This document shows, in pieces, positions 35,349 to 46,129 of a DNA stretch of 64,000 nt. The DNA lies in assembly GCA_963805715.1 (NCBI GenBank), contig CAWDVK010000009.1:620001-684000 (forward strand). The letters are read 5' to 3'. A program made the translations under genes and the position numbers. The notes under the pieces were generated by a model that saw only the letters and a list, made by a program, of their open reading frames with translations, had not been told where the DNA came from and made no database searches. Position 1 is the stretch's first letter, and each line of letters begins with the position of its first letter. This DNA comes from CAWDVK01 sp963805715. GTDB taxonomy: Bacteria; Actinomycetota; Actinomycetes; Streptosporangiales; Streptosporangiaceae.

Positions 35349-36407
35349 TCACCGGGCCGGGCGGCCGCCCCGGCGCTGGCCGGCTGGCAGCCTGGAGTCA
35401 GCGGACTGGCGCGCGTCGTACCTCTCGTAGGCATCGACGATGTCGGCCACGAGCTTATGCCGGACCACGTCGTGGCTGGTCAGCCGGGAGAAGTAGACGT
35501 CATCCACGCCAGCGAGAATGTCCTGGACCATGCGCAGCCCGCTCAGCTGGCCCGATGGCAGGTCCACTTGGGTGACGTCGCCGGTCACCACCATCCTGGA
35601 CCCGAAGCCGAGCCTGGTCAGGAACATCTTCATCTGCTCGGCCGAGGTGTTCTGCGCCTCGTCCAGGATGATGAAGGAGTCGTTCAGGGTCCGGCCGCGC
35701 ATGTAGGCCAGCGGCGCGATCTCGATCGTGCCCGCCGCGGTCAGCCGGGGAATCGAGTCCGGGTCGACCATGTCGTGCAGGGCGTCATACAGCGGCCGCA
35801 GGTACGGGTCGATCTTCTCGTAGAGCGTGCCGGGCAGGAAGCCCAGCCGCTCACCAGCCTCCACCGCGGGCCTGGTCAGGATGATCCTGTTCACTTCCTT
35901 GGCCTGGAGCGCCTTGACCGCCTTGGCCATCGCCAGGTAGGTCTTACCCGTTCCGGCCGGCCCGATCGAGAAGACGATCGTGTGATTGTCGATGGCGTCC
36001 ACGTACCGCTTCTGATTGAGCGTTTTCGGCCGGATCGTCCGGCCGCGGGACGACAGGATGTCCAGGTTCAGCACTTCCGCCGGGCGCGCGCCGCTCTTGC
36101 GCCGCAGCATCAGCAGGCTGCGCTCGACCGAGTCGGCGGTCAGCTCGGCGCCCCCGGTGACCAGCTGAGTCAGCTCCTCGAACAGCCGGGATATGACCGC
36201 GGTCTCGGCCGCCGGGCCGGTCACGGTGATCTCGTTGCCGCGCACGTGAATGTCGGCGTCGACGCGTCGCTCGATCACGTCCAGCAGCTCGTCCCGCGAT
36301 CCCAGCAGGCTGACCATCGGCTGGTCATCCGGAATCACGATCTTGACCTGCGCCCTGCCGTCAGCCGACGGCACGTCGGTGCGCGTATCGCCTGGATTGT
36401 CTGTCAA
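35349..36407 (-). CDS. PhoH-like ATPase
   Basis: A 352-residue PhoH/YbeZ-type ATPase. A KH-like N-terminal region (DADIHVRGNEITVTGPAAET) precedes the P-loop FSIGPAGTGKTYLAMA and Walker B FIILDEAQNTSAEQMKMFLTR, then GDVTQVDLP. YbeZ works with YbeY in rRNA processing, in line with its neighbour 46 nt downstream. The start appears to be TTG at 36407 with GGGAAGGG a few nt upstream; no ATG or GTG gives a better fit. The HIT gene that usually precedes it is reduced to a remnant. Confidence 0.92.
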   Translation of the reverse strand: MTDNPGDTRTDVPSADGRAQVKIVIPDDQPMVSLLGSRDELLDVIERRVDADIHVRGNEITVTGPAAETAVISRLFEELTQLVTGGAELTADSVERSLLMLRRKSGARPAEVLNLDILSSRGRTIRPKTLNQKRYVDAIDNHTIVFSIGPAGTGKTYLAMAKAVKALQAKEVNRIILTRPAVEAGERLGFLPGTLYEKIDPYLRPLYDALHDMVDPDSIPRLTAAGTIEIAPLAYMRGRTLNDSFIILDEAQNTSAEQMKMFLTRLGFGSRMVVTGDVTQVDLPSGQLSGLRMVQDILAGVDDVYFSRLTSHDVVRHKLVADIVDAYERYDARQSADSRLPAGQRRGGRPAR

Positions 36408-36477
36408 TGGCCCTTCCCTGCCCGGGCGGCCGCCCGGTCCAGCATCCTTACCATGCTATCGGCGGGCCGCGGGCGGC

Positions 36478-36629
36478 TCATCCTGGCGGCCAGGCCATCG
36501 CCCGGCCCCCCAGGACGTGCACGTGCCCGACGGCCTGGCCGCCGTGCGCGCGACCGTGCGGGTACCCGCTCGCACTAGCGACGCGGGCACGTCGCCGGCC
36601 ACGATGCTACAGAACAGGCATTCAGGCAC
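36478..36629 (-). pseudogene. HIT (histidine triad) protein remnant with internal deletion
   Basis: The first codons from GTG 36629 read VPECLFCSIVAGDVPASLVRAG, the normal N-terminus of a HIT nucleotide-binding protein with its CxxC. After about 70 nt another frame reads HGGQAVGHVHVLGGRAMAWPPG and stops at 36478; this is the C-terminal histidine triad (HVHVLGGR) and usual ending. Roughly 60 central residues are missing and the frame is shifted at the junction, so no working protein can be made. Its position directly before phoH matches the standard HIT-phoH-ybeY order. Confidence 0.8.
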
Positions 36630-36863
36630 GCAGTCGATCTTAACGTGTGCCCGGTCCGCCAGCCCCGGGACGGATATGGTTGCCCTACTGCGAACCCTCG
36701 GTGCACCACCCCTCTGGTGCAGCGGCCCCGCCATGTCATGGCTCCCGTCGCCCCAGGCGCGCTGCCCGCGGCCGTCGCGGTGCTGCAGCAGGCATGCGTG
36801 CGCGTGGGGGAAGTGGATGGGTGAGGCAAGCTGTCCGGCCAGGGCTCTGGCGCGAAGGTCGCC

Positions 36864-37451
36864 ATGACCGCGAGTGAACCCAGCGAGCTACCTACGCGTC
36901 CAATGCGCGTGACCGAAACCCTGGTGGCGGACGTCGCGCTTACCTCGGTTCCGGCCGACTGGGATGCCGACCGAGCAGTGACCGCGCTCTATGACACCCA
37001 TTACCGTGCGCTGGTGCGGCTGGCCGCACTGCTGGTCCGCGACGTGTCCACGGCGGAGGAAGTGGTGCAGGACTCGTTCGTCGCCATGCACGCCGGCTGG
37101 CGCCGGCTGCGCGACAGCGATAAGGCTTTGTCCTATCTGCGCCAGTCTGTCGTCAACCGTTCGCGCTCGGTCCTGCGGCACCGGGTGGTGGTCGACCGAA
37201 ATGCGCCGAAGCCGCCGCCCGACATGCCGAGTGCCGAGCAGGGCGCCATCGCGCTGCTGGAGCGCTCGGCTGTCGTCTCGGCGCTGCGGACCCTTCCCCC
37301 CCGGCAGCGCGAGGCCCTGGTGCTCCGCTATTACGGTGACCTGTCGGAGGCCCAGATCGCAGCCGCGATGGGCATCAGCAAGGGCGCGGTGAAGAGTCAC
37401 ACCGCGCGGGCGATGGCGGCCCTGCGCAGTGTCCTGGAGCGTGACGAATGA
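36864..37451 (+). CDS. ECF-type RNA polymerase sigma factor, SigE family
   Basis: A 195-residue extracytoplasmic-function sigma factor. Region 2 (LYDTHYRALVRLAALLVRDVSTAEEVVQDSFVAMHAGWRRLRD) and region 4 (LRTLPPRQREALVLRYYGDLSEAQIAAAMGISKGAVKSHTARAMAALRSVL) are intact, with a ~35-residue N-terminal extension. GAAGG lies 5 nt before the ATG at 36864. Its stop overlaps the ATG of the next gene (ATGA), so the two proteins are translationally coupled; the partner is probably its anti-sigma factor. Confidence 0.92.
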   Translation: MTASEPSELPTRPMRVTETLVADVALTSVPADWDADRAVTALYDTHYRALVRLAALLVRDVSTAEEVVQDSFVAMHAGWRRLRDSDKALSYLRQSVVNRSRSVLRHRVVVDRNAPKPPPDMPSAEQGAIALLERSAVVSALRTLPPRQREALVLRYYGDLSEAQIAAAMGISKGAVKSHTARAMAALRSVLERDE

Positions 37452-38434
37452 GCACGCTCCAGCACGACTATGAGGCGATCCTGCGCCGCTCCCTGCATGC
37501 CGCCGGGGACTCGGTCGAGCCAGCCGGCGACGGCCTGCAGCAGATCCGCGCGCGGCTGAGGAAGCCCCGGCCGTTCGTGGTGGCCTGGCTGCTGGCCGAC
37601 TGCGAGCTGGCCCGGCCGCTGTTCTCGGCCGTGGAGGCAGCGGCCGACTGGTACCTGCAGGTGCTGCGGCGCAGCGGGGATGCGCTGCGGCCCTTTGCCG
37701 AGCGGTTCGGCCCGGCCCGAACCGGCGCGGGACGCGGCCTGGCCCGGCTCGGCTGGCTCCGGCCGGCGGCCGCGATGGCCATGGCGATCTTCGTGGTCGC
37801 GACCGGGGTCTTCGCGGCCCTGGAGCTGCCGCAGGTTTCCGAGACGGGCGCGCTCCAGCTGCCGTTCTTGCACACCTCCAGCTCGGCTGGCAGCGGCGGG
37901 CGACCGCGGGTGAACGGCAGCGCGACGCTGCTGCCGGGGCTGCTCCTGCCGGGCGGGTCGTTGGCGCCCGGCTCGGGCGGCATCGGCTCGTCCGCCAGCT
38001 GCAGCCCCTCGCCCGGCGGCAACAAGCACAGTCCTGCCGCGTCGCCGAGCACCTCGCCGTCATCGACGCCCTCCTCGTCACCGAGCCAGAGTCCTAGCCA
38101 GAGCGCGAGCCCGACGCCGACGACCACGCCGTCCAGCACGCCGAGCGTGACTCCGACGCCCACCGGCAGCGCGACATCCGATCCTGGCGTGACCTCCACG
38201 CCTGGCTCCGCCGAGGCGGCCGGGGCCATTGCCCTGACCAGCCCCAGCCCCGGCCCCAGCACGATGGCGCCGGGATTGCAGGTGCCGCAGCCCTATCCGT
38301 CGGCGTCGCCCACGCCCTGCCGGTCCGGCTCGGCCACGCCCCGGCAGCATGTCGCCGCGGCCCGCACCGGCGGCGGCATCCCCTCTGGGTCCCTGGCGCT
38401 GGCCGGGCCGGCCGACCCCGCGCGCGAGTCCTGA
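37448..38434 (+). CDS. Probable membrane anti-sigma factor with Ser/Thr/Pro-rich exterior
   Basis: A 328-residue single-pass protein. A ~105-residue cytoplasmic part (HDYEAILRRSLHAAGDSVEPAGDGLQQIRARLRKPRPFVVAWLLADCELARPLF) precedes one helix (AAAMAMAIFVVATGVFAALEL). The outer ~190 residues are extremely rich in Ser, Thr and Pro (about residues 200-300) and could span the wall or be glycosylated. It shares an ATGA overlap with the sigma gene. No HxxxCxxC zinc anti-sigma motif is present, so anti-sigma function is inferred from coupling and topology. Confidence 0.7.
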   Translation: MSTLQHDYEAILRRSLHAAGDSVEPAGDGLQQIRARLRKPRPFVVAWLLADCELARPLFSAVEAAADWYLQVLRRSGDALRPFAERFGPARTGAGRGLARLGWLRPAAAMAMAIFVVATGVFAALELPQVSETGALQLPFLHTSSSAGSGGRPRVNGSATLLPGLLLPGGSLAPGSGGIGSSASCSPSPGGNKHSPAASPSTSPSSTPSSSPSQSPSQSASPTPTTTPSSTPSVTPTPTGSATSDPGVTSTPGSAEAAGAIALTSPSPGPSTMAPGLQVPQPYPSASPTPCRSGSATPRQHVAAARTGGGIPSGSLALAGPADPARES

Positions 38435-38495
38435 CGGCGGCCTGCGGCGGCCAGCCGAGGGCCGGCCGCGCGCCTCCGCGGGCCGGCCGCCGGGG

Positions 38496-39250
38496 TCAGG
38501 CCCAGCGCGGCGACCGGCCCAGGACCAGCCCGGCGGCGACCGCCCCGGCCGAGGACGCGCGCAGCACGGTCGGCCCGAGCCTGACCCCGGTCGCGCCCGC
38601 CGCGCGGAGCAGGTCGGACTCGGCCGGTGATATCCCGCCCTCCGGGCCGACGATGAGCACGATGCTCCCCCGCGCCGGGATCGCGGTCCCCGCGAGGCTG
38701 GCCGGTGCCTCAGGATCGAGCAGCAGGGCCAGGTCCGCGGCCCGGACGCGCTCGGCCGCGACCGCCGTCCCGGCGGGCTCGGTGACTTCGGGGAACCAGG
38801 CCCGGCGGGACTGCTTGGCGGCCTGGACCGCGGTGGCCCGCCACCGGGCCAGCGGCCGGTCCGCGCGGTCGCCGCGCCACCGGGCCACGCACCGCTCGGC
38901 CTGCCAGGGCACCACGATGTCCACTCCGACTTCCGTCATGGTTTCCACCGCCTGCTCGCCGCGGTCGCCCTTGGCGATCGCCTGGATGACGGTCAGCGCG
39001 GGGTCGGGACGGGCCTGCGTGCGCCGCGCCAGCACCGCCAGCTGCAGGACCCCGGCGGACGCGGCGGTGACGACGCACTCGGCCAGCTGACCGGCCCCGT
39101 CGGTCAGGTCGACCCGCTCCCCCGGCTCCATCCGGCGGACGGTGCTCGCATGCCGGCCCTCGGCGCCGCCGAGCCGGATGGAGTCACTCTCCAGGTCCGC
39201 CGGGCCAGCCAGGAAGACAGGCGGTCTCAGGGCCGGCTCGCCATGGCCAT
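38496..39250 (-). CDS. rsmE: 16S rRNA (uracil1498-N3)-methyltransferase RsmE, frameshifted near start
   Basis: A SPOUT-class methyltransferase. The N-terminal PUA-like segment reads RPPVFLAGPADLESDSIRLGGAEGRHASTVRRMEPGERV and the SAM knot reads LIVGPEGGISPAESDLLRAAGATGVRLGPTVLRASSA. No ATG, GTG or TTG exists in this frame upstream of RPPVF. An ATG at 39250 overlapping the dnaJ stop (TGATG) is in another frame, and insertion of one base near 39230-39236 (GGCCC) would join them. A single-base loss in the first codons is therefore proposed; a CTG start is the alternative. Confidence 0.8.
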
Positions 39251-40392
39251 CAGCGGCCGTTGAACGCGTCCCGGAGCCGGGAGAAGAACCCCTGCTGGCC
39301 GGGTGCGAACTTGCCAGGGGGCGCCTCCTCGCCGCGGAGCTTCGCCAGCTCCCTGAGCAGCGTCTCCTGATCCGGCTCGAGCTTGGTGGGCGTCTCGACG
39401 GTCACGTGGATGATCAGGTCACCGCGGCCGGAGGCGTTCAGGTGCGCGGTGCCCTGCCCGTAGAGCGGAATAGCCTGGCCCGATTGCGTGCCGGGGCGGA
39501 TGTCGATGTCAGCCGGGCCATCCAGGGTCTGGACCTGCAGCGTCGCGCCGAGAGCCGCGGCCACCATGGGGATGGTCACGGTGCAGTGCAGGTCGTCGCC
39601 CTGCCGCTCGAAGGTGGAATGCGGCCGCTGCACGATCTCCAGGAACAGGTCGCCGGGCGGGCCGCCGCCCGGTCCGGTCTCGCCCTCGCCCGCCAGCTGG
39701 ATGTGCGTGCCGTCCTCGACGCCCGCAGGGATCCGTACCTTGATCGTCCGCCGCGTCCGCACCCGGCCGTCAGCGTCGCATTCCGGGCACGGCTTGCGGA
39801 TGACCGTGCCGAACCCGCCGCAGTTCGGGCACGGCCGGGAGGTCATGACCTGACCGAGGAACGAGCGCGTGACCTGGCTGACCTCGCCGCGGCCGTTGCA
39901 CACCTCGCAAGTCGTGGGATGCGTGCCAGGTGCCGTGCCCTCACCGGAGCAGGTCGGGCAGACCACTGCCGTGTCCACCACCACATCCCGGGTGGTGCCG
40001 AACGCGCACTCGGCCAGGTCGAGTTCCACCCGGATGGTCGCGTTGCGGCCGCGCCGGGCCCGGCTGCGCGGGCCGCGCTGGCCGCTCATGCCGCCGCCGA
40101 AGAACGCGTCCATGATGTCGCTGAACGGGAAGCCGGCCCCGAATCCGCCGGCCCCCGCGGCGGCACCGGGCGCGAACGGGTCGGCGCCCAGGTCGTACAT
40201 CTGCCGCTTCTCCGGGTCGGAGAGCACCTCGTACGCCTGCGTGATCTCCTTGAACCGCTCCTGAGTCTGCGGATCAGGGTTAACGTCCGGGTGCAGCTCG
40301 CGGGCTAGCCGCCGGTAGGCCTTCTTGATCTGGTCAGCATCCGCATCCCGGCGCACGCCGAGGATGCCGTAATAGTCATTAGCCACCGGCAT
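39250..40392 (-). CDS. dnaJ: Chaperone protein DnaJ
   Basis: A full 380-residue type I DnaJ, co-chaperone of DnaK. The J domain has the HPD motif (RELHPDVNPD) and a Gly/Phe-rich linker (GAGGFGAGFPF). Four CxxCxGxG zinc repeats are seen, the last as CPECDADG, followed by the C-terminal substrate-binding domains. The start is ATG at 40392 after GGAG, 2 nt past the hrcA stop, so hrcA and dnaJ form one heat-shock operon (DnaJ2 type, separate from dnaK) under the CIRCE operator. The stop overlaps the presumed rsmE ATG. Confidence 0.96.
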   Translation of the reverse strand: MPVANDYYGILGVRRDADADQIKKAYRRLARELHPDVNPDPQTQERFKEITQAYEVLSDPEKRQMYDLGADPFAPGAAAGAGGFGAGFPFSDIMDAFFGGGMSGQRGPRSRARRGRNATIRVELDLAECAFGTTRDVVVDTAVVCPTCSGEGTAPGTHPTTCEVCNGRGEVSQVTRSFLGQVMTSRPCPNCGGFGTVIRKPCPECDADGRVRTRRTIKVRIPAGVEDGTHIQLAGEGETGPGGGPPGDLFLEIVQRPHSTFERQGDDLHCTVTIPMVAAALGATLQVQTLDGPADIDIRPGTQSGQAIPLYGQGTAHLNASGRGDLIIHVTVETPTKLEPDQETLLRELAKLRGEEAPPGKFAPGQQGFFSRLRDAFNGR

Positions 40393-40394
40393 CG

Positions 40395-41408
40395 CTAGGA
40401 CTCCGCCAGGATCTGACCCACATACCGTGCCACCGCGCGCACCGCTCCCATCGCAGTCGGGTAGTCCATTCGCGTCGGGCCGAGCACCCCGAGCCTGGCC
40501 AGCGCCTGGTCTCCGGCACCGTACCCGGCGGCCACCAGCGATGTGCTCCGGAGGCCCTGGACCTCATTCTCCGCGCCGATCCGGACGGTCACCGCCTGCT
40601 GATCACCTATCTCGCCCAGCAGGCGCATCAGGACCACTTGCTCTTCCAGCGCCTCAAGGACCTCGTGCAATCCCTGCGAGAAGTCTGCCGGGGTCAGGTT
40701 CGCGGCGCCGCCGACGACCACCCGCTCCTCGTGCCGATCGACCAGCGTTTCCAGGATCACTGAGAATACCGCTGCCGCGTTCGGCCGCTCGCCAGGGTTG
40801 ACGCGCTCGGGCAGCTCCGCGACGACTGACGCTACCTCGGTCAGCCTGCGCCCGTCGAGACACGCGTTCAGGACGGCGCGCAGCTGGGTGATCGACTCCT
40901 CGCCGATCGGGCCGGGCAGGTCAGCGACCCGCTGCTCCACCCGCCCGGTGTCGGTGATCAGCACCAGCAGCAGGCGCCGCTCAGCGAGCGGCACCAGCTC
41001 GATGTGCCGGACGGAGGACCTGGTCAGCGAGGGGTACTGGACAACCGCGACCTGCCGGGTGAGCTGCGCGAGCAGCCGGACGGTCCGCATCACCACGTCG
41101 TCGAGGTCATAGGCGCCGGCCAGGAACGTCTCGACGGCGCGGCGCTCGGCCGCGGAGAACGGCTTCACGGCCGACAGCCGGTCCACGAACAGCCGGTAGC
41201 CCTTGTCCGTCGGGACCCGGCCCGCGCTGGTATGCGGCTGCACGATGTAGCCTTGCTCCTCGAGTACCGCCATGTCATTGCGGATTGTCGCGGGGGAGAC
41301 GTCCAGGCCGTGCCGGTCAACCAGGGACTTCGAGCCGACAGGCTCGTGCGTGGAGACGTAGTCATCCACGATCGCGCGCAGTACCGCCAGCTTCCGGTCA
41401 TCGAGCAC
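40395..41408 (-). CDS. hrcA: Heat-inducible transcription repressor HrcA
   Basis: A 337-residue repressor of CIRCE-controlled heat-shock genes. The winged-helix DNA-binding domain is N-terminal (VLDDRKLAVLRAIVDDYVSTHEPVGSKSLVDRHGLDVSPATIRNDMAVLEEQGYIVQPHTSAGRVPTDKGYRLFVD), followed by the GAF-like dimerisation domain. GTG start at 41408 with GGGAGG 8 nt upstream. A CIRCE element lies 13-39 nt upstream of the start, so it represses itself and dnaJ. Confidence 0.95.
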   Translation of the reverse strand: MLDDRKLAVLRAIVDDYVSTHEPVGSKSLVDRHGLDVSPATIRNDMAVLEEQGYIVQPHTSAGRVPTDKGYRLFVDRLSAVKPFSAAERRAVETFLAGAYDLDDVVMRTVRLLAQLTRQVAVVQYPSLTRSSVRHIELVPLAERRLLLVLITDTGRVEQRVADLPGPIGEESITQLRAVLNACLDGRRLTEVASVVAELPERVNPGERPNAAAVFSVILETLVDRHEERVVVGGAANLTPADFSQGLHEVLEALEEQVVLMRLLGEIGDQQAVTVRIGAENEVQGLRSTSLVAAGYGAGDQALARLGVLGPTRMDYPTAMGAVRAVARYVGQILAES

Positions 41409-41420
41409 GCATGCACCTCC

Positions 41421-41447
41421 CTGGCACTCCAGAGTCCTGAGTGCCAA
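41421..41447 (-). promoter_or_regulatory. CIRCE operator of hrcA-dnaJ
   Basis: On the minus strand TTGGCACTC-N9-GAGTGCCAG matches the CIRCE consensus TTAGCACTC-N9-GAGTGCTAA at 15 of 18 arm positions, with the correct 9-nt spacer. A -10-like TAGAAT (41452-41447) directly abuts it. HrcA binding here would block the operon at low temperature. Confidence 0.92.
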
Positions 41448-41557
41448 TTCTATGGCCGGAACGATACTGGGACGGTGCTGCATGGTCAGGTGCCCACCGC
41501 GCGGCCTGCCGCGCGCCGGTTAGCGCGGGGCTCGCGCGCACGAGCAGAGGATCGGTG

Positions 41558-42097
41558 ATGGCTCACCCCTCAGGGCCGGCCGCCGATGACTGGCCGGAAA
41601 GCTGGCCGCAGGCGGGCACGGGCTGGCCCGGCCGGGCCGACACGGCCCCCGGCCCGTCCGGCGGTCCCGAAGCCGCACCGCCGGATCGCCTGGCCTGGGA
41701 GCGCCACAGCCAGGCCGAGGCCGGCGACCGGGAGGATCTGTGGGCCATGCTGTGCTACCTGGGCGTCCCGTTCCTCAGCTTCGCCGCCCCGCTGGCGATC
41801 CTGCTCACCAGGGGCAGATCGTCACCCTTTGTCCGGCGGCACGCCATCCAGGCGCTGAACCTGTCCATCACGCTGCTGCTCTACACCCTGAGCGCGCTGA
41901 TCCTGGGGGCGATGCTCGCCCTGGACACGCTGACCGCCGCCCTGGTGATCACCGTTCCCGCGCTGGCCCTGCTCTGGCTGGCGACGCTGGCCTACCTGGT
42001 CCTGGCGGCCGCCGCGGCCGGCACCGGCCAGCCGTACGAGATCCCGCGCTGGATCTGCGCCACGATCGTCCGGGACCGGCCGCGCCCGGCTGGCTGA
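41558..42097 (+). CDS. DUF4870 domain membrane protein
   Basis: A 179-residue protein: a ~60-residue disordered Pro/Gly/Ala N-terminus and then three or four hydrophobic segments beginning DLWAMLCYLGVPFLSFAAPLAILLTRGRSSPFVRRHAIQALNLSITLLLY, the characteristic DUF4870 pattern (RxHAxQALNxxI). The ATG at 41558 is preceded by AGAGG. It diverges from hrcA and converges on hemW. Function unknown; membrane location. Confidence 0.8.
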   Translation: MAHPSGPAADDWPESWPQAGTGWPGRADTAPGPSGGPEAAPPDRLAWERHSQAEAGDREDLWAMLCYLGVPFLSFAAPLAILLTRGRSSPFVRRHAIQALNLSITLLLYTLSALILGAMLALDTLTAALVITVPALALLWLATLAYLVLAAAAAGTGQPYEIPRWICATIVRDRPRPAG

Positions 42098-42137
42098 TCC
42101 GCGCCGCCAGCCCCGGCCGGCCAGCGCTGCCGCCGGC

Positions 42138-43357
42138 TCAGCCGGTCAGGCCGCGGATCACCGCGTCCGCGAGCAGCCTGCCGCGCCTGGTCAGCACCAC
42201 CCGGCCGGCCTCGTAGGCGGCCCGCTGGGCCAGGCCATCGCTGACGGCTGCCGCCGCGGCAGTCCGGCCGGCCAGCCGAGCTCGCCGAGCGGGCAGCCGG
42301 AGGCCAGGCGGGTCAGCAGCATGATCTGCTCCATCTGCCGCTCGGCGCCGGTCAGGATCTCGCGTGCCTGCCCGGGGGAGGCTCCGGCCGAGATCCTGGC
42401 GGCATAGGCAGCGGGGTGCCGGACATTCCACCAGCGGGTCCCGCCGACATGGCTGTGCGCTCCCGGCCCGATCCCCCACCAGCTGCCGCCCGTCCAGTAC
42501 AGCAGGTTGTGCTGGCACCTGGCCGCCTCCGCGGCTGCCCAGTTGGACACCTCGTACCAGCTCAGGCCCGCCGAGGCGATGATCTCGTCGGCCGCCAGGT
42601 AGCGATCGGCCATCGCGTCATCGTCGGGCTCGGGCAGCTCGCCGCGCCGGATCCGGGCGGCCAGCCGGGTGCCGTCCTCGACGATCAGCGCGTAGGCCGA
42701 GAGGTGATCGGGCCCGGCGTCCAGCGCGCTGCGCACCGACCGCTCCCAGTCCCGGTCGGTCTCCCCCGGCGTGCCGTAGATCAGGTCCAGGCTGACGTGC
42801 TCGAACCCGGCCGCGCGCGCCCAGGCCACGCACTGCTCCGGGCGGCCCGGCTGATGCACCCGGTCGAGCACGGCCAGCACCTGCGGGACGGCGCTCTGCA
42901 TGCCGAGCGAGATCCGGGTGAGCCCGGCCTCCCGCAGCCCGGCCAGCACCCGCTCGTCGAGGGTCTCGGGGTTGGCCTCGGTGGTCACCTCCGCGTCCGC
43001 CGCGAGCCCGAACTCGGCGCCGATGGCACGCAGGATCGCGGCCAGGTCCGCGGGCGGCAGCAGGGTGGGGGTGCCGCCGCCGAAGAACACGGTGCGCACG
43101 GGGCCCGCGCGGCCGCCGAGCACCCGGCCGGCCAGCCGGACCTCCTCGATGGCCAGGCTGGCGTAGGACGCACGCGAGGCTCCGCCGCCCAGCTCGGCGG
43201 CCGTGTAGGTGTTGAAGTCGCAGTAGCCGCACCGGACCGTGCAGAACGGCACATGCACATATACCCCAAACGGCACGCCAGCGAGCCGTTCGAGCGCCGC
43301 TTCCGGCAGTCCGCCATCGCGCGGCACCGGGGCGCCGTCCGGCGGCTGTCCCGGCAT
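42138..43357 (-). CDS. hemW: HemW radical-SAM heme chaperone, frameshifted near C-terminus
   Basis: A coproporphyrinogen oxidase-like radical SAM protein. The cluster motif VPFCTVRCGYCDFNTY (CxxxCxxC) and SAM-binding FFGGGTPTLL are intact. The conserved LSAYALIVEDGT, YEVSNWA and HNLLYWTGGSWWGIGPGAHSHVGGTRWWN follow. The frame changes at about 42265-42290: ELGWPAG is followed in the other frame by SDGLAQRAAYEAGRVVLTRRGRLLADAVIRGLTG, the expected ending. One base is missing. ATG start at 43357. Confidence 0.9.
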
Positions 43358-43609
43358 GGCTAGCCCGCCCGCCCTGGCCTGCCGCCCATCTCCAGATCGG
43401 CGACCGGCCCGCGATTCACCGAGATTACCCGTGCGCCTGGCATAGCCCGCACGCTAGCCGGGCCGGCCGCCGCCGGCCAGCGAGATTCGGGCCGCCCGCA
43501 ACCCGGTTCCCCCGCAGCAATCGGCGCCCGGCCCGATTACCCTGGAAAGAGGATGAGCCGAGCAGGCTGGCCAGGCAGTGAGCATCACCGGAAGTTAGTG
43601 GGCGCGGGG

Positions 43610-44087
43610 ATGACAGTAGGCAGCAGCTTCAGCCAGGTCCGGGCAGCGGACACCGTCAGCCAGGTCCGGGCGGCGGACCGGGACCGCGACGCCACCGTCA
43701 GCGTCCTGCAGGGCGCTTACGCCGAGGGCCGGCTGACCAGGGATGAGTATGATCTGCGGGCCGGCCAGGCCCTGACCGCTCAGACCTACGGCCAGCTGGC
43801 CGCCCTCACGGCCGACCTGCCCGTCCACGGCGGCCAGCGCCGGCCCCGCGCGGACGAACCCGCTCGCCATCGCCGCCCTGATCTGTGGCGTCGCCGAGCT
43901 TCCGACCGGCGGTCTCACCGCTATCCCGGCGGTCATTCTCGGGCACGCGGCCCGCAGGCAGATCCGCCAGACCGGCGAGGCGGGCGGTCACCTGGCCACC
44001 ATCGGGCTGGCCCTGGGCTACGCGGTTGTCGTCCCCGTCACGCTGCTGATCGTTCTCGTCACCCTGCTCCTGCTGCACCTGCGCTAG
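43610..44087 (+). CDS. DUF1707-DUF4190 small membrane protein, frameshifted
   Basis: The first part is a DUF1707 (SHOCT-like) domain, RAADRDRDATVSVLQGAYAEGRLTRDEYDLRAGQALTAQTYGQLAALTADLP. After about 43841-43852 the coding continues one base out of phase as a DUF4190 two-helix domain (NPLAIAALICGVAELP...IPAVILGHAARRQIRQTGEAGGHLATIGLALGY...VTLLLLHLR), ending at TAG 44087. One extra G or C in CGGCCCCGCGCGG accounts for this. A short SQVRAAD duplication is seen at the N-terminus. ATG at 43610 chosen; 43553 is an upstream alternative. Function unknown. Confidence 0.75.
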
Positions 44088-44172
44088 GCGGCGCGGCCCT
44101 CTCTCGGCGGTGCGGCCCTCTCCGGCCGGCGACGCGGATCGCGCCGCCAGCCAGCCGGGCGGGGTCAGCCGA

Positions 44173-46036
<1,864 letters not shown>

Positions 46037-46129
46037 CCGCCAGGTGATAGTTGCGTGCGGTCGGGCTGACCTGCTGGCTGGTCGCCGTCTATGGTCGCAC
46101 GCCGGGGCGGATGCCCAAGCCAGCAGCCG

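Noticed and set aside
32724..36578. A 1284-codon open frame on the plus strand
   Set aside because: It lies opposite the methyltransferase, CDA-like, corC, ybeY and phoH genes; its product is His/Arg/Gln/Asp-rich nonsense caused by GC bias.
36699..36722. TGCACCA-N6-TGGTGCA hairpin before the ECF sigma gene
   Set aside because: Short stem, no gene ends just upstream on that strand; function too uncertain to annotate.
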